Shown piece after piece: positions 19,401 through 26,659 of a stretch of 64,000 nucleotides of DNA; the stretch's first letter is position 1, and each line of letters opens with the position of its first letter. This stretch comes from Butyrivibrio sp. M55. GTDB taxonomy: Bacteria; Bacillota; Clostridia; Lachnospirales; Lachnospiraceae. The notes under the pieces were generated by a model, which saw only the letters and a program-made list of their open reading frames with translations, was not told the DNA's origin and ran no database searches. A program made the position numbers and the translations under genes. The stretch spans positions 186,001-250,000 of the forward strand of contig NZ_FPCD01000002.1 in NCBI RefSeq assembly GCF_900116865.1, written 5' to 3'.

Positions 19401-19747
19401 TTGATATTGCAAGACGCTATGAGAAGCTTGGCTATATCATTTACGCTACAAGATCAACAGCGGATACTCTTACAGAGAACGGCGTAAAGGCAAGAAGAAT
19501 CAATCGTATCAATCAGGAATCACCTACGGTCATCGACCTTATCCTCGGACACAAGATCGACCTTGTTATTGATACACCTACACAGGGAAGAGATAAGAGC
19601 CGTGACGGATTCCTTATCAGAAGAACCGCTATCGAGACAGGCGTAAATGTTATTACAGCCCTTGATACCGCAAGAGCCCTTGTTACAAGTCTTGAGAACG
19701 AGAGCACGGAAGAAGGACTTGAGCTTGTTGATATTGCAAAGATTTAA
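16481..19747 (+). CDS. carB: Carbamoyl phosphate synthase, large subunit
   Basis: CarB makes carbamoyl phosphate from bicarbonate, ammonia and two ATP. Its 1088 residues show the internal duplication of the family: two ATP-grasp halves, each with a GSGP.(I/V)IGQ.(A/I)EFDY start (near residues 13 and 577), followed by an allosteric MGS-like domain in the last 140 residues (YEKLGYIIYATRSTADTL). LGGSGGGIA and LGGQGMQIA are the two ATP-binding glycine loops. The overlap with carA fixes the ATG. A strong hairpin follows 66 bp downstream. Confidence 0.97.
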   Translation: MPKNKDVKKVLVIGSGPIVIGQAAEFDYAGTQACRSLKEEGVEVILVNSNPATIMTDKDIADEVYIEPLTVKVLEQIIEKEKPDSILPTLGGQAGLNLGMELDESGFLKSHNVKLLGTTAETIRKAEDRQEFKDTMERIGEPCAASLVVHNVQDGVEFANKIGYPVVLRPAFTLGGSGGGIAHNQVECEEILENGLRLSRANEVLVERCIAGWKEIEYEVMRDSAGNCITVCNMENIDPVGVHTGDSIVVAPSQTLSDKEYQMLRSAALNIIDELQITGGCNVQFALHPTSFEYCVIEVNPRVSRSSALASKATGYPIAKVAAKIALGYTLDEIKNAITGKTYASFEPTLDYCVVKFPRLPFDKFITAKRTLTTQMKATGEVMSICTNFEGAMMKAIRSLEQHVDCLTSYDFSELDDEELRERLNIVDDQRIWVIAEALRRGISHEEIHDITLIDIWFIDKLHSLVKMELKLLRIGEKNTMGKDADLAEAKKIISFETLLEAKRLEYPDAVISRFTRFSEDVLKELRYDYNIKATFKIVDTCAAEFAAETPYYYSVYNGPDSEDEAALKSNTDKKKILVLGSGPIRIGQGIEFDYCSVHATWAFKKAGFETIIINNNPETVSTDFDIADKLYFEPLTPEDVENIVRLEKPDGAVVQFGGQTAIKLTQDLMKMGVKIYGTDAKDVDAAEDREIFDQILEETQIKRAQGATVYTAEEAKEVANRLGYPVLVRPSYVLGGQGMQIALCDEEIEEFMNIINRYAQDHPILVDKYLQGVETEVDAVCDGEDIVIPGIMEHIERSGIHSGDSISVYPAQSLSDKVKQTIAEYTRRLAKALHVIGLINVQFIAVGDDVYIIEANPRSSRTVPYISKVTGIPIVDLAAEVMLGKKLKDLGYTPGLQPEAGYVAIKMPVFSFEKIRGAEISLGPEMKSTGECLGISKNFNEALYKAFLGAGVNLPKYKQMIITVKDSDKGEIIDIARRYEKLGYIIYATRSTADTLTENGVKARRINRINQESPTVIDLILGHKIDLVIDTPTQGRDKSRDGFLIRRTAIETGVNVITALDTARALVTSLENESTEEGLELVDIAKI

Positions 19748-19813
19748 GCGGTGCTTAAGTATATAAAATATTAAGTTATAACTGATTAAAATCAGTATAT
19801 TTCTAAGTAGTTT

Positions 19814-19852
19814 AATTCCCGGTCTTATTTGGTTAAGGCCGGGAATTCTTTA
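19814..19852 (+). terminator. Terminator of the carAB unit
   Basis: A 13-bp arm pair (19814-19826 with 19835-19847, one internal mismatch) with an 8-nt loop, then CTTTAT. Confidence 0.75.
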
Positions 19853-19914
19853 TCCTGAAAATGTGATGAAATAAATTTCTTTTTAACATTTATTCCCCGA
19901 GAAGCGCCAAGATA

Positions 19915-19923
19915 TGCTATAAT
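19915..19923 (+). promoter_or_regulatory. Extended -10 promoter for the YesU-like gene
   Basis: TGCTATAAT, an extended -10 element, lies 26 bp before the start at 19950. No good -35 is visible, as is often the case with extended -10 promoters. Confidence 0.5.
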
Positions 19924-19949
19924 TAGGCAATGAGTTATGGGGAAAAAAT

Positions 19950-20522
19950 ATGTCTAAATTAATCTACGAAAATCCGCTTGGAATACAAGAAAATATTAAA
20001 GATTTTGTGTGTGAACACATCGCCGAGATATCTTTTGAGAACAATGCCATGAGGCTTTCGGGCAAAAGAGCAAATGATATGCCGGTCGTTTTGTGGTGTC
20101 CCGTTTCTTTTCCTGCAGATATCAGGGTTGAATGGGAGTTTAGACCGCTTAAGGAGCCGGGAGAAGCTACTTTTATCTTTGCAATTAAGGATGAGAATGC
20201 CTTTTATGTGTCTTATTTCAGAAGGAAAAGCGATAAAGACAGAGCGTTCCACATGTGTAAGCTTATAAAGGATAAAGGGGAGTTTATTGTGGCGGAAGGA
20301 CCGGACCCTCTTCCCGATGCATCTGAAGATCTACCGTGGTACAGAATGTGCGTTGTTAAGCAGGGAAACAGAGTGACCTTTTCTGAAAATGAGACGGTTA
20401 TTCTTGATTTCAGGGATGACGGTATTACCAGTGGAGATATACTGACAGGCGGAAGCATTGGCTTTAAGCAGAGCAGTGAACTTTCGGCAGAGTATAGGAA
20501 TCTTAAGGTTACTTGGATATAA
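19950..20522 (+). CDS. YesU-like DUF1961 family protein
   Basis: A 190-residue cytosolic protein that I recognise as a relative of Bacillus subtilis YesU, a DUF1961 protein encoded with rhamnogalacturonan-use genes. Shared landmarks are VLWCPVSFPADI, WEFRPLKEPG, VSYFRRKSDKDRAFHMCKL, the DPLP motif, the WYRM segment and a DDG followed by GGSIGFKQ near the end. The fold is expected to be a concanavalin-like beta sandwich. Compared with YesU as I remember it, a segment of about 30 residues between the PG strand and the SYFRRK strand is missing. The biochemical role is unknown. It stands between the carB terminator and aroQ. Confidence 0.8.
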   Translation: MSKLIYENPLGIQENIKDFVCEHIAEISFENNAMRLSGKRANDMPVVLWCPVSFPADIRVEWEFRPLKEPGEATFIFAIKDENAFYVSYFRRKSDKDRAFHMCKLIKDKGEFIVAEGPDPLPDASEDLPWYRMCVVKQGNRVTFSENETVILDFRDDGITSGDILTGGSIGFKQSSELSAEYRNLKVTWI

Positions 20523-20570
20523 TATTAGACGAAACAGTTCGTATATCTTAATGACAGGGAGAAATGAATA

Positions 20571-21005
20571 ATGAAAATACTTGTAATAAACGGACCAAAC
20601 CTGAATTTTCTCGGTATCAGGGAGAAAGCGATATATGGGAATCAGGATTATGACTATCTCTGCAATATGATAAAAGAGAAAGCGGATGCTGAAAAAGATG
20701 AGGTGATCCTCTTCCAGTCAAATCATGAAGGCGCAATAATAGACAGGCTTCAGGAAGCGTATTTTGACAATACGGACGGAATAGTAATAAATCCCGGGGC
20801 ATATACTCATTACAGCTACGCTATACATGATGCTTTAAAAAGCCTTGAGAACATTACCAAGGTGGAAGTTCATATTTCAGATATCAGTTTGAGAGAAGAG
20901 TTCAGAAAAGTGTCTGTTACCGCACCTGCCTGTGATAAACAGATATATGGTCACGGACTGGATGGCTACTTGGAAGCAATTGATTTTATTAAAAATAATT
21001 TATAA
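20571..21005 (+). CDS. aroQ: Type II 3-dehydroquinate dehydratase
   Basis: AroQ converts 3-dehydroquinate to 3-dehydroshikimate in the shikimate pathway. At 144 residues it has the expected size of the dodecameric type II enzyme. Motifs are INGPNLNFLGIRE at residues 5-17 (catalytic Arg loop), QSNHEG near 44-49, NPGAYTHYSYAIHDA near 75-89, and EVHISDI near 99-105 holding the catalytic His. No other aro gene is nearby. RBS GGGAG lies before the ATG. Confidence 0.96.
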   Translation: MKILVINGPNLNFLGIREKAIYGNQDYDYLCNMIKEKADAEKDEVILFQSNHEGAIIDRLQEAYFDNTDGIVINPGAYTHYSYAIHDALKSLENITKVEVHISDISLREEFRKVSVTAPACDKQIYGHGLDGYLEAIDFIKNNL

Positions 21006-21104
21006 AATATAACCGCGAATGATTGACTTATACTTATAATGTGTTAAATTGTTAAAGAGATATTAAAATTTGTGAACGAATATTTCTTTAAAAGGAGTTA
21101 GAGT

Positions 21105-21725
21105 ATGAAAACTATTATAAGAATGAGCGCACTTGTTTTCGCGGTATTATTTTTGAACATAATATACACAGTGCCTTCACACGCGAGTGATACAGATGAT
21201 TTCGATGCGGATTATTATGCAAATGCGTATGCAGACGTTCGTGCTGTATACGGAAATAATGCGATAGAGCTTTACAATCATTATCTTAACTACGGCATGA
21301 AAGAAGGACGCTTTAAGAATGCGGCAGAAGAGGCTTCGGGCGTTGCTTCTTGCTCTATAGATACATATGTAGACGTTGATATTGCCAATCAGACAATGAA
21401 CTATTATAAAGACGGAGAGATTGTTTTGTCTTCATCTTGCGTTACAGGTAATCCAAACACCGGCAATTCTACACCTAAGGGAAAGTTCGTTGTAAGATCT
21501 AAGATTCCCGGAAAATATCTTGTAGGACCCACATGGAACGTATGGGTAGACAGATGGATGAGATTTACAGGAAATGTCGGACTTCATGATGCAAATTGGA
21601 GAAGCAAGTTTGGCGGAAATATCTATAAGTCGGACGGATCTCACGGATGCGTGAATCTTCCGACAGAGACGGCGTACTCATTGTATGATATTATAGATGT
21701 AGGTACGGCGGTTATCGTTCATTAA
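21105..21725 (+). CDS. Secreted L,D-transpeptidase with a DYYA-type cell-surface repeat
   Basis: A 206-residue exported enzyme. A signal peptide (about 1-28, ending near SHAS) is followed by one motif beginning DADYYANAYADVRAVYG and ending HYLNYGMKEGR. This short repeat is common in Lachnospiraceae surface proteins. The C-terminal half is a YkuD-type catalytic domain with SDGSHGCVNLP, giving catalytic Cys182 and its neighbouring His180. Such enzymes make 3-3 peptidoglycan crosslinks or attach proteins to the wall through diaminopimelate. MurE in this window carries the meso-DAP signature, which is consistent. The RBS is AAGGAG. Confidence 0.92.
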   Translation: MKTIIRMSALVFAVLFLNIIYTVPSHASDTDDFDADYYANAYADVRAVYGNNAIELYNHYLNYGMKEGRFKNAAEEASGVASCSIDTYVDVDIANQTMNYYKDGEIVLSSSCVTGNPNTGNSTPKGKFVVRSKIPGKYLVGPTWNVWVDRWMRFTGNVGLHDANWRSKFGGNIYKSDGSHGCVNLPTETAYSLYDIIDVGTAVIVH

Positions 21726-21750
21726 AAAAATATCTTTGAGGGGAAATGAG

Positions 21751-22290
21751 ATGGAATTTGATCTGTCTGCAATAACAGGATCGGTAAATAAGTATTTAAA
21801 CTCAATATCCGATACCAATAAGCTTCTTGCGCAGAAAAAGAGCGAGATAGCACTTGATCCTAATCTCAGCGGCCTTTTTGAAAAATATCTCAATAAGGCT
21901 ATGCTTGATGAAACGCAGAAGAAAACCGAGGGCATTTCAGGTGAAGACGCATTTAAGTCGTTGCTTGGGAGCATGGATACCTCGGCAACTTATCCATATA
22001 CTTATGATAAGGCAGATATTTCGCCTGCAAAAAATACAGCGACTACAGCTGAATCGGATAGTGCAAGGCGTATAGATACATCCGTTCCGTTTCCCAAGTT
22101 TGATATAGGCAGCATGATCGCTGACAATATCGCTTCACACAGCAGATTTAATACTGATGTAGTTAAAGTATCGGAGCATCAGACACAGAGAGAAATCGCT
22201 GCAAACAGCATGGATCCGTTCTATACAAATATGATACGCAGCTCGATATTTGATATAGGAAATAACGGAGAAGATGAAAAAAATAGTTGA
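21751..22290 (+). CDS. Protein of unknown function
   Basis: A 179-residue, probably cytosolic, mostly helical protein. I place the start at the ATG at 21751 because GAGGGG is correctly spaced before it; an in-frame TTG 15 nt earlier has no ribosome site. The N-terminal 70 residues are charged and helical (SVNKYLNSISDTNKLLAQKK). The centre is a Thr/Ser/Ala-rich linker, and the end is acidic. It follows the L,D-transpeptidase by 25 bp, so the two may be co-transcribed. I do not recognise a family. The efp promoter overlaps its stop codon. Confidence 0.7.
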   Translation: MEFDLSAITGSVNKYLNSISDTNKLLAQKKSEIALDPNLSGLFEKYLNKAMLDETQKKTEGISGEDAFKSLLGSMDTSATYPYTYDKADISPAKNTATTAESDSARRIDTSVPFPKFDIGSMIADNIASHSRFNTDVVKVSEHQTQREIAANSMDPFYTNMIRSSIFDIGNNGEDEKNS

Positions 22291-22315
22291 AAAATCAAAT
22301 CCTATAGTTTAATAT
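22287..22315 (+). promoter_or_regulatory. Sigma-A promoter of efp
   Basis: TTGAAA and TAATAT separated by 17 bp, 40 bp before the efp start and overlapping the preceding stop codon. Confidence 0.65.
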
Positions 22316-22355
22316 AAACTAGTTGTTTGATGTAAAGTTTTAGGAGGATTATTAT

Positions 22356-22913
22356 ATGATTTCTGCAAGTGATTTCAGAAATGGTATGACCATCGAAATC
22401 GATGGCAATGTATGTCAGATTATTGAATTCCAGCACGTTAAGCCCGGTAAAGGCGCTGCTTTCGTAAGAACTAAGCTCAAGGATATCATTAACGGTGGTG
22501 TTAAGGAGACAACTTTCCGTCCCACTGAGAAGTTCCCTGCAGCTCGTATCGACAAGAAGGATATGCAGTATCTTTATCAGGATGGAGATATTTACAACTT
22601 TATGGATTCCGAGACTTATGAGCAGATCGGACTTACAGCAGATCAGATCGGAGATTCTCTCAAGTTCGTTAAAGAGAACGAGATCTGCAAGGTTAACTCT
22701 TATAACGGAAACGTATTCGCAGTTGAGCCTCCTATGTTCGTAGAGCTTACTATTTCAGAGACTGAGCCCGGATTCAAGGGTGATACAGCAACAGGTGCTA
22801 CAAAGCCTGCAACAGTTGAGACTGGCGCTACAGTAGCAGTTCCTCTCTTCGTTAACGAGGGAGATGTAATTAAGATTGATACAAGAACCGGCGAGTATCT
22901 TTCAAGAGTATAA
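22356..22913 (+). CDS. efp: Elongation factor P
   Basis: EF-P binds stalled ribosomes between the P and E sites and relieves stalling at polyproline stretches. The 185 residues show the three beta-barrel domains of the family. The tip loop is [10 protein letters not shown] with Lys32 at the position that carries post-translational modification in many bacteria. The C-terminal end [17 protein letters not shown] is canonical. Strong RBS AGGAGG. No epmA/epmB-type gene is nearby. It has its own promoter and terminator. Confidence 0.97.
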   Translation: MISASDFRNGMTIEIDGNVCQIIEFQHVKPGKGAAFVRTKLKDIINGGVKETTFRPTEKFPAARIDKKDMQYLYQDGDIYNFMDSETYEQIGLTADQIGDSLKFVKENEICKVNSYNGNVFAVEPPMFVELTISETEPGFKGDTATGATKPATVETGATVAVPLFVNEGDVIKIDTRTGEYLSRV

Positions 22914-22977
22914 TCTGGACACAATACCTAACTGACACGTAAAACGGTCATATTAAATTTATAAAGAAACAAATGTA

Positions 22978-23028
22978 AGACAATAGATTTCGCATTTATA
23001 TATGCGCAAAACTATTGTCTTTTTTTGT
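22978..23028 (+). terminator. Terminator of efp
   Basis: Outer stem 22978-22986 with 23012-23020 and an inner stem around 22991-23005, then seven or more T. Confidence 0.85.
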
Positions 23029-23060
23029 GCAGAGCATTTAGTGATAGGAGAGATATATTA

Positions 23061-23711
23061 ATGAGAAATATTATAGTAAATAATGGAAATATAGATTTAA
23101 GTTTCTTTGAAAACTTTGACGGCGTTGAAGATAAATTGTCATTTAAATTAATTGGTATCAAAGATAATTTGGAGTATCTCGAGGATATTCCCTACCGTAA
23201 ATTTGAAGATCTTGCAATGGTGCCTATATGCATGGTAAGAAACGCTGAAATAGGAGAAGGGCATATTACCATAAAGGATTCGCATTTGGATCTTTGGGGA
23301 ATAACCTGTGACAGATTATGGGAAAATCTTATAGAGAATGCTGCAAAAATATCCCGGATAAAGATGGTGAGTATGTCTGATTTTCTTGGTGAAGAATATA
23401 TTAACGATTCCGAAGTTTTACAAAATATCATCATAGTTTCTAACAAAGAACAGAATTATGGAGCAGGTGCCATATTATATCCGGGAGTACTTGAGAAAAT
23501 ATCCGATAAATACGGGAAAAACCTGTATGTTCTTCCTGCATCGGTGCATGAAGTCTTGGTTTTGCCGGAACGAGGCGATGAAAATGAAGCAGAAATGCTT
23601 GAATCAATAGTACGCCAAGTCAACGCAGGAGTGCTTAGCAGAGAAGAATTTTTGAGCGATAAAATTTATTACTATGAAAAAAGTGCAGGAAATCTCGCCG
23701 TTTGTGAATAA
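23061..23711 (+). CDS. DUF5688-like protein
   Basis: A 216-residue soluble protein resembling the DUF5688 family common in Lachnospiraceae. The recognisable parts are the FEDLAMVPICMVRN strand, the HLDLWGI region, and ILYPGVLEKISDKYG followed by LYVLPASVHEVLVLP. Family members I recall are often longer at the N-terminus, so this copy may be short. Its function is unknown. I choose the ATG at 23061 because TAGGAG lies 9 nt upstream; a longer frame from 23025 would overlap the efp terminator. Confidence 0.65.
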   Translation: MRNIIVNNGNIDLSFFENFDGVEDKLSFKLIGIKDNLEYLEDIPYRKFEDLAMVPICMVRNAEIGEGHITIKDSHLDLWGITCDRLWENLIENAAKISRIKMVSMSDFLGEEYINDSEVLQNIIIVSNKEQNYGAGAILYPGVLEKISDKYGKNLYVLPASVHEVLVLPERGDENEAEMLESIVRQVNAGVLSREEFLSDKIYYYEKSAGNLAVCE

Positions 23712-23856
23712 GTGTGCGCTGAAACGTGCATAAATACTGAATATATATTATACTTTATTTTATCTTCGTTAAATGTTAAAATATATATTGTAATTAGATT
23801 AATTGTTTTGAAACAAAATATTATGCACATCAACGCATAGAGGGTAGGGGTAGATC

Positions 23857-25122
23857 ATGAAACGAAAAAGAAGAAATCAAGTAACAGGTTGGAGAAACGA
23901 CAGACAGGGGGTATTGGCAGTGTTTGCCGATAACAAGAAGTTTCTTATGCCTGGAATCTTTTTGGTAGCAGTTCTTATAACTGTAGCTGTAGCACATAAG
24001 GCAAATACTATGGCATCTGAGTCGGCACTGAAAGTAAACAAGGCTTCCATGGGAGATGTAAAAGAAGTTGAAGAGATCAAAATGGAAGAGTGCAAGGATC
24101 AGAAGATAATCGATCTTGTTAATACATATTATCAGGCACAGGCTGAAGGAAATAAGGATGTAGTAAACAGTATTTACAAGGGACTTGATGATACACAGGG
24201 ACTTAAGGCAGAGGCAATATCACAGTTTATTGAGAAGTATGAATCTATTACTGTATATACTAAGCCCGGTCCGGTTCCGAACAGTTACATTGCATATGTG
24301 TACAATATGGTTAAACTGGTAGATTATGATAAAGCTCTGCCCGGTCTTGAAACGTTGTACATCTGTACAGATGAAAACGGTGAGTTATATTTTGATGCTT
24401 ATTCTGAAGATCAGATGATCATTGATTATATTAAATCTCTTAGCGTACAGTCTGATGTTATCGATCTCAATAATAAGGTTGCGTCTGAGTACAACGAACT
24501 TATAAATGCAGATGAGAATCTTGCAGCACAGCTTACAGCTATGAGGAATGATCTGAAGTCAGCTATGGGAGAAGCCATGGTTAATCAGGCAAATGCCGAT
24601 GCATCTACAGATGAGGCAGGTGATGCTGCTTCTGAAGAGGCATCACAGGAACCGGAGGCACCTACTACTCATACTATTAAAGCAAGAGAAGTTGTTAAGA
24701 TCAGAAAAGGTGACAGTACAGATACCGAAGAACTTGGTAAGACTGAAGCCGGTCAGGAACTTGTAGAGATTGAAGCTCAGCCTAACGGATGGAGTAAGAT
24801 TGAATACAATGGCGGAGAAGCTTTCGTAAAGACAGAATTCTTTGATCGTGTTGATGAGCAGACGGGTGATGGACAGAATGATTCATCCGATACAACGGAA
24901 GCTAATAATAATGCAGATAGTGCAAATGGAAAATTAGGAAACAAGAAGATCAAAAATGATGCAGTAAATCTTCGTAAAGGACAGGGAACTGATTCTGCTG
25001 TACTTGCTTGCCTTGACAAGGGAGCAACCGTAAGTGTTATCGAAAATTGCGATAACGGTTGGTCAAAGGTTGAGTATCAGGGACAGACAGGATACGTAAA
25101 GACAGAATTTATTGAGCAGTAA
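23857..25122 (+). CDS. Membrane-anchored protein with two SH3b domains, paralogue 1
   Basis: A 421-residue protein. It starts with a very basic cytosolic tail (KRKRRNQVTGWRNDR), one membrane helix at about 33-48, then an extracytoplasmic domain of about 170 residues conserved among the three copies (LVNTYYQAQAEGN, YTKPGPVPNSYIAYVYNMVKL, DKALPGLETLYICTD). An Ala/Glu-rich linker leads to SH3b 1 (about 271-331) and, after an Asn/Asp-rich linker, SH3b 2 (about 363-421), each with the RKG(D/Q) and GWSK(I/V)EY signatures. Bacterial SH3b domains usually bind cell-wall peptides. The ATG follows GGGGTAGATC, shared by all three copies. No enzyme domain is present, so a wall-binding or sensing role is inferred. 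Confidence 0.85.
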   Translation: MKRKRRNQVTGWRNDRQGVLAVFADNKKFLMPGIFLVAVLITVAVAHKANTMASESALKVNKASMGDVKEVEEIKMEECKDQKIIDLVNTYYQAQAEGNKDVVNSIYKGLDDTQGLKAEAISQFIEKYESITVYTKPGPVPNSYIAYVYNMVKLVDYDKALPGLETLYICTDENGELYFDAYSEDQMIIDYIKSLSVQSDVIDLNNKVASEYNELINADENLAAQLTAMRNDLKSAMGEAMVNQANADASTDEAGDAASEEASQEPEAPTTHTIKAREVVKIRKGDSTDTEELGKTEAGQELVEIEAQPNGWSKIEYNGGEAFVKTEFFDRVDEQTGDGQNDSSDTTEANNNADSANGKLGNKKIKNDAVNLRKGQGTDSAVLACLDKGATVSVIENCDNGWSKVEYQGQTGYVKTEFIEQ

Positions 25123-25191
25123 TACGGAGGTAATTAAAGATTTAAAATATACACATCGGCTGGAATCATTAAACCTGTAAGTTCGCTCCGG

Positions 25192-25221
25192 TTGGACATT
25201 GCAATGCCCATATGGTATTAT
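25192..25221 (+). promoter_or_regulatory. Possible tRNA-Arg promoter
   Basis: TTGGAC and TATTAT with an 18-bp spacer. The -10 ends 10 bp before the mature tRNA. Confidence 0.45.
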
Positions 25222-25231
25222 TGTTGGGTAT

Positions 25232-25303
25232 GCACCCGTAGTCTAATGGATAGAACGGAGGCCTCCGACGCCTTTAATGCAGGTTCGATTCCTGTCGGGT
25301 GTA
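25232..25303 (+). tRNA. tRNA-Arg (anticodon CCG)
   Basis: A 72-nt cloverleaf. The acceptor arms are 25232-25238 and 25296-25302 (G-U at the first pair), with discriminator A at 25303. The anticodon stem GAGGC/GCCTT encloses loop CTCCGAC, with anticodon CCG at 25265-25267. The T arm GCAGG/CCTGT encloses TTCGATT. CCA is not encoded. It reads CGG codons. It sits between SH3b paralogues 1 and 2 on the same strand. Confidence 0.93.
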
Positions 25304-25356
25304 TTTGCTTTGAGAGTGTAATGCATTCTCTATTAAGAAACGATCAGGGGTAGAGC

Positions 25357-26628
25357 ATGAAACAAAGAAAGCGTAGTCAAGTTACAGGCTGGAGAAATGA
25401 TAGAACCGGTATTTTGGCGATATTTGCCGATAATAAGAAGTTTCTCATGCCGGTTATTTTTTTTATTGCGGTCCTTATAACTGTAGTAATTGTATTTAAG
25501 GCAAATCGCACAGCTTCTGAAGATGCATTGGCGGGTGATAATTCTTCGGTTGGAGAAGTGAATGAGATTCAGGAAATCACAATGGAAGAATGCCAAGATC
25601 AGAACATAGTAGATCTCGTTAACAGATATTACCAGGCTATGGCTGACGGAAATAAGGAAGAAGTCAATAATATCTACAGAGGACTTGATAATACGCAGGG
25701 ACTTAAGGCGGAGGCTATATCCAGATTTATTGAAAAATATGATTCAATCAAGGTATATACAAAGCCCGGTCCGATTCAGAACAGTTATATCGCATATGTT
25801 TATAATATGGTTAAGCTGTATGACTATGACAAAGCTCTTCCCGGACTTGAAACACTCTATGTATGTACAGATGAGAACGGAGAAGTGTATATTAATGGTG
25901 ATTCAGAGGATGAGACCATCATTAATTATATTAAGTCTCTTAGTGTTCAGGCTGATGTAATCGATCTTAACAATAAGGTTGCGTCTGAATATAACGAGAT
26001 GATAAATGCCGATGAAAATCTTGCGGCACAGCTTACAAACATGAGAAAAGATATTCAGGCTAAGGTGGCTGAAGCAATGGTTGATCAGTCATCAGGAGAT
26101 GCATCTGCGGACAATTCGGGAGAGGCTGCTTCAGACGGAGCTTCTATGGACGCTGAGGTGCCGACTACTCACACTATCAAAGCTAAGGATAATGTAAAAG
26201 TCAGAAAAGGCGACAGCACGGACGCCGAGGAAATCGGTAAGGTTGAAGCTGGTGATGAACTTACAGAGATTGAAGCTCAGCCAAATGGTTGGAGTAAGAT
26301 TGAATATAACGGTGGCGAAGCTTTTGTAAAGACAGAATTCTTTGAAAGAATCGATAACGGAACCGAAGTTGGTGAAGGACAGGCAGATACATCATCAGAT
26401 GCTGCATCAAATTCAGCGGACGGTAATGCTGCTGCGAAAAATGAAAGCAAGAAGATAAAAGGTGACTCTGTCAGACTGCGCAAGGGACAGGGAACTGATT
26501 CAGCTATCCTGGCTACTATGGAGAAAGGCTCAACTGTTAAAGTAATCGAGGGATATTCTAACGGATGGTCAAAAGTTGAATATGATGGACAGACAGGATA
26601 TATTAAGAGCGAGTTTATCGACGGCTGA
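25357..26628 (+). CDS. Membrane-anchored protein with two SH3b domains, paralogue 2
   Basis: A 423-residue close paralogue of the preceding gene, with the same architecture: basic tail (RKRSQVTGWRNDR), one membrane helix (about 31-48), a conserved extracytoplasmic domain, SH3b 1 (about 272-332) and SH3b 2 (about 366-423). The extracytoplasmic domain is very similar to copy 1 over most of its length, while the linkers differ in sequence and length. The initiation region AGGGGTAGAGC-ATG matches the other copies. Transcription could come from the tRNA-Arg promoter or from upstream of copy 1. No enzymatic motif is present. Confidence 0.85.
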   Translation: MKQRKRSQVTGWRNDRTGILAIFADNKKFLMPVIFFIAVLITVVIVFKANRTASEDALAGDNSSVGEVNEIQEITMEECQDQNIVDLVNRYYQAMADGNKEEVNNIYRGLDNTQGLKAEAISRFIEKYDSIKVYTKPGPIQNSYIAYVYNMVKLYDYDKALPGLETLYVCTDENGEVYINGDSEDETIINYIKSLSVQADVIDLNNKVASEYNEMINADENLAAQLTNMRKDIQAKVAEAMVDQSSGDASADNSGEAASDGASMDAEVPTTHTIKAKDNVKVRKGDSTDAEEIGKVEAGDELTEIEAQPNGWSKIEYNGGEAFVKTEFFERIDNGTEVGEGQADTSSDAASNSADGNAAAKNESKKIKGDSVRLRKGQGTDSAILATMEKGSTVKVIEGYSNGWSKVEYDGQTGYIKSEFIDG

Positions 26629-26659
26629 TAAGTAAGTTGTCGTCGGGCAGGGGTAGATC

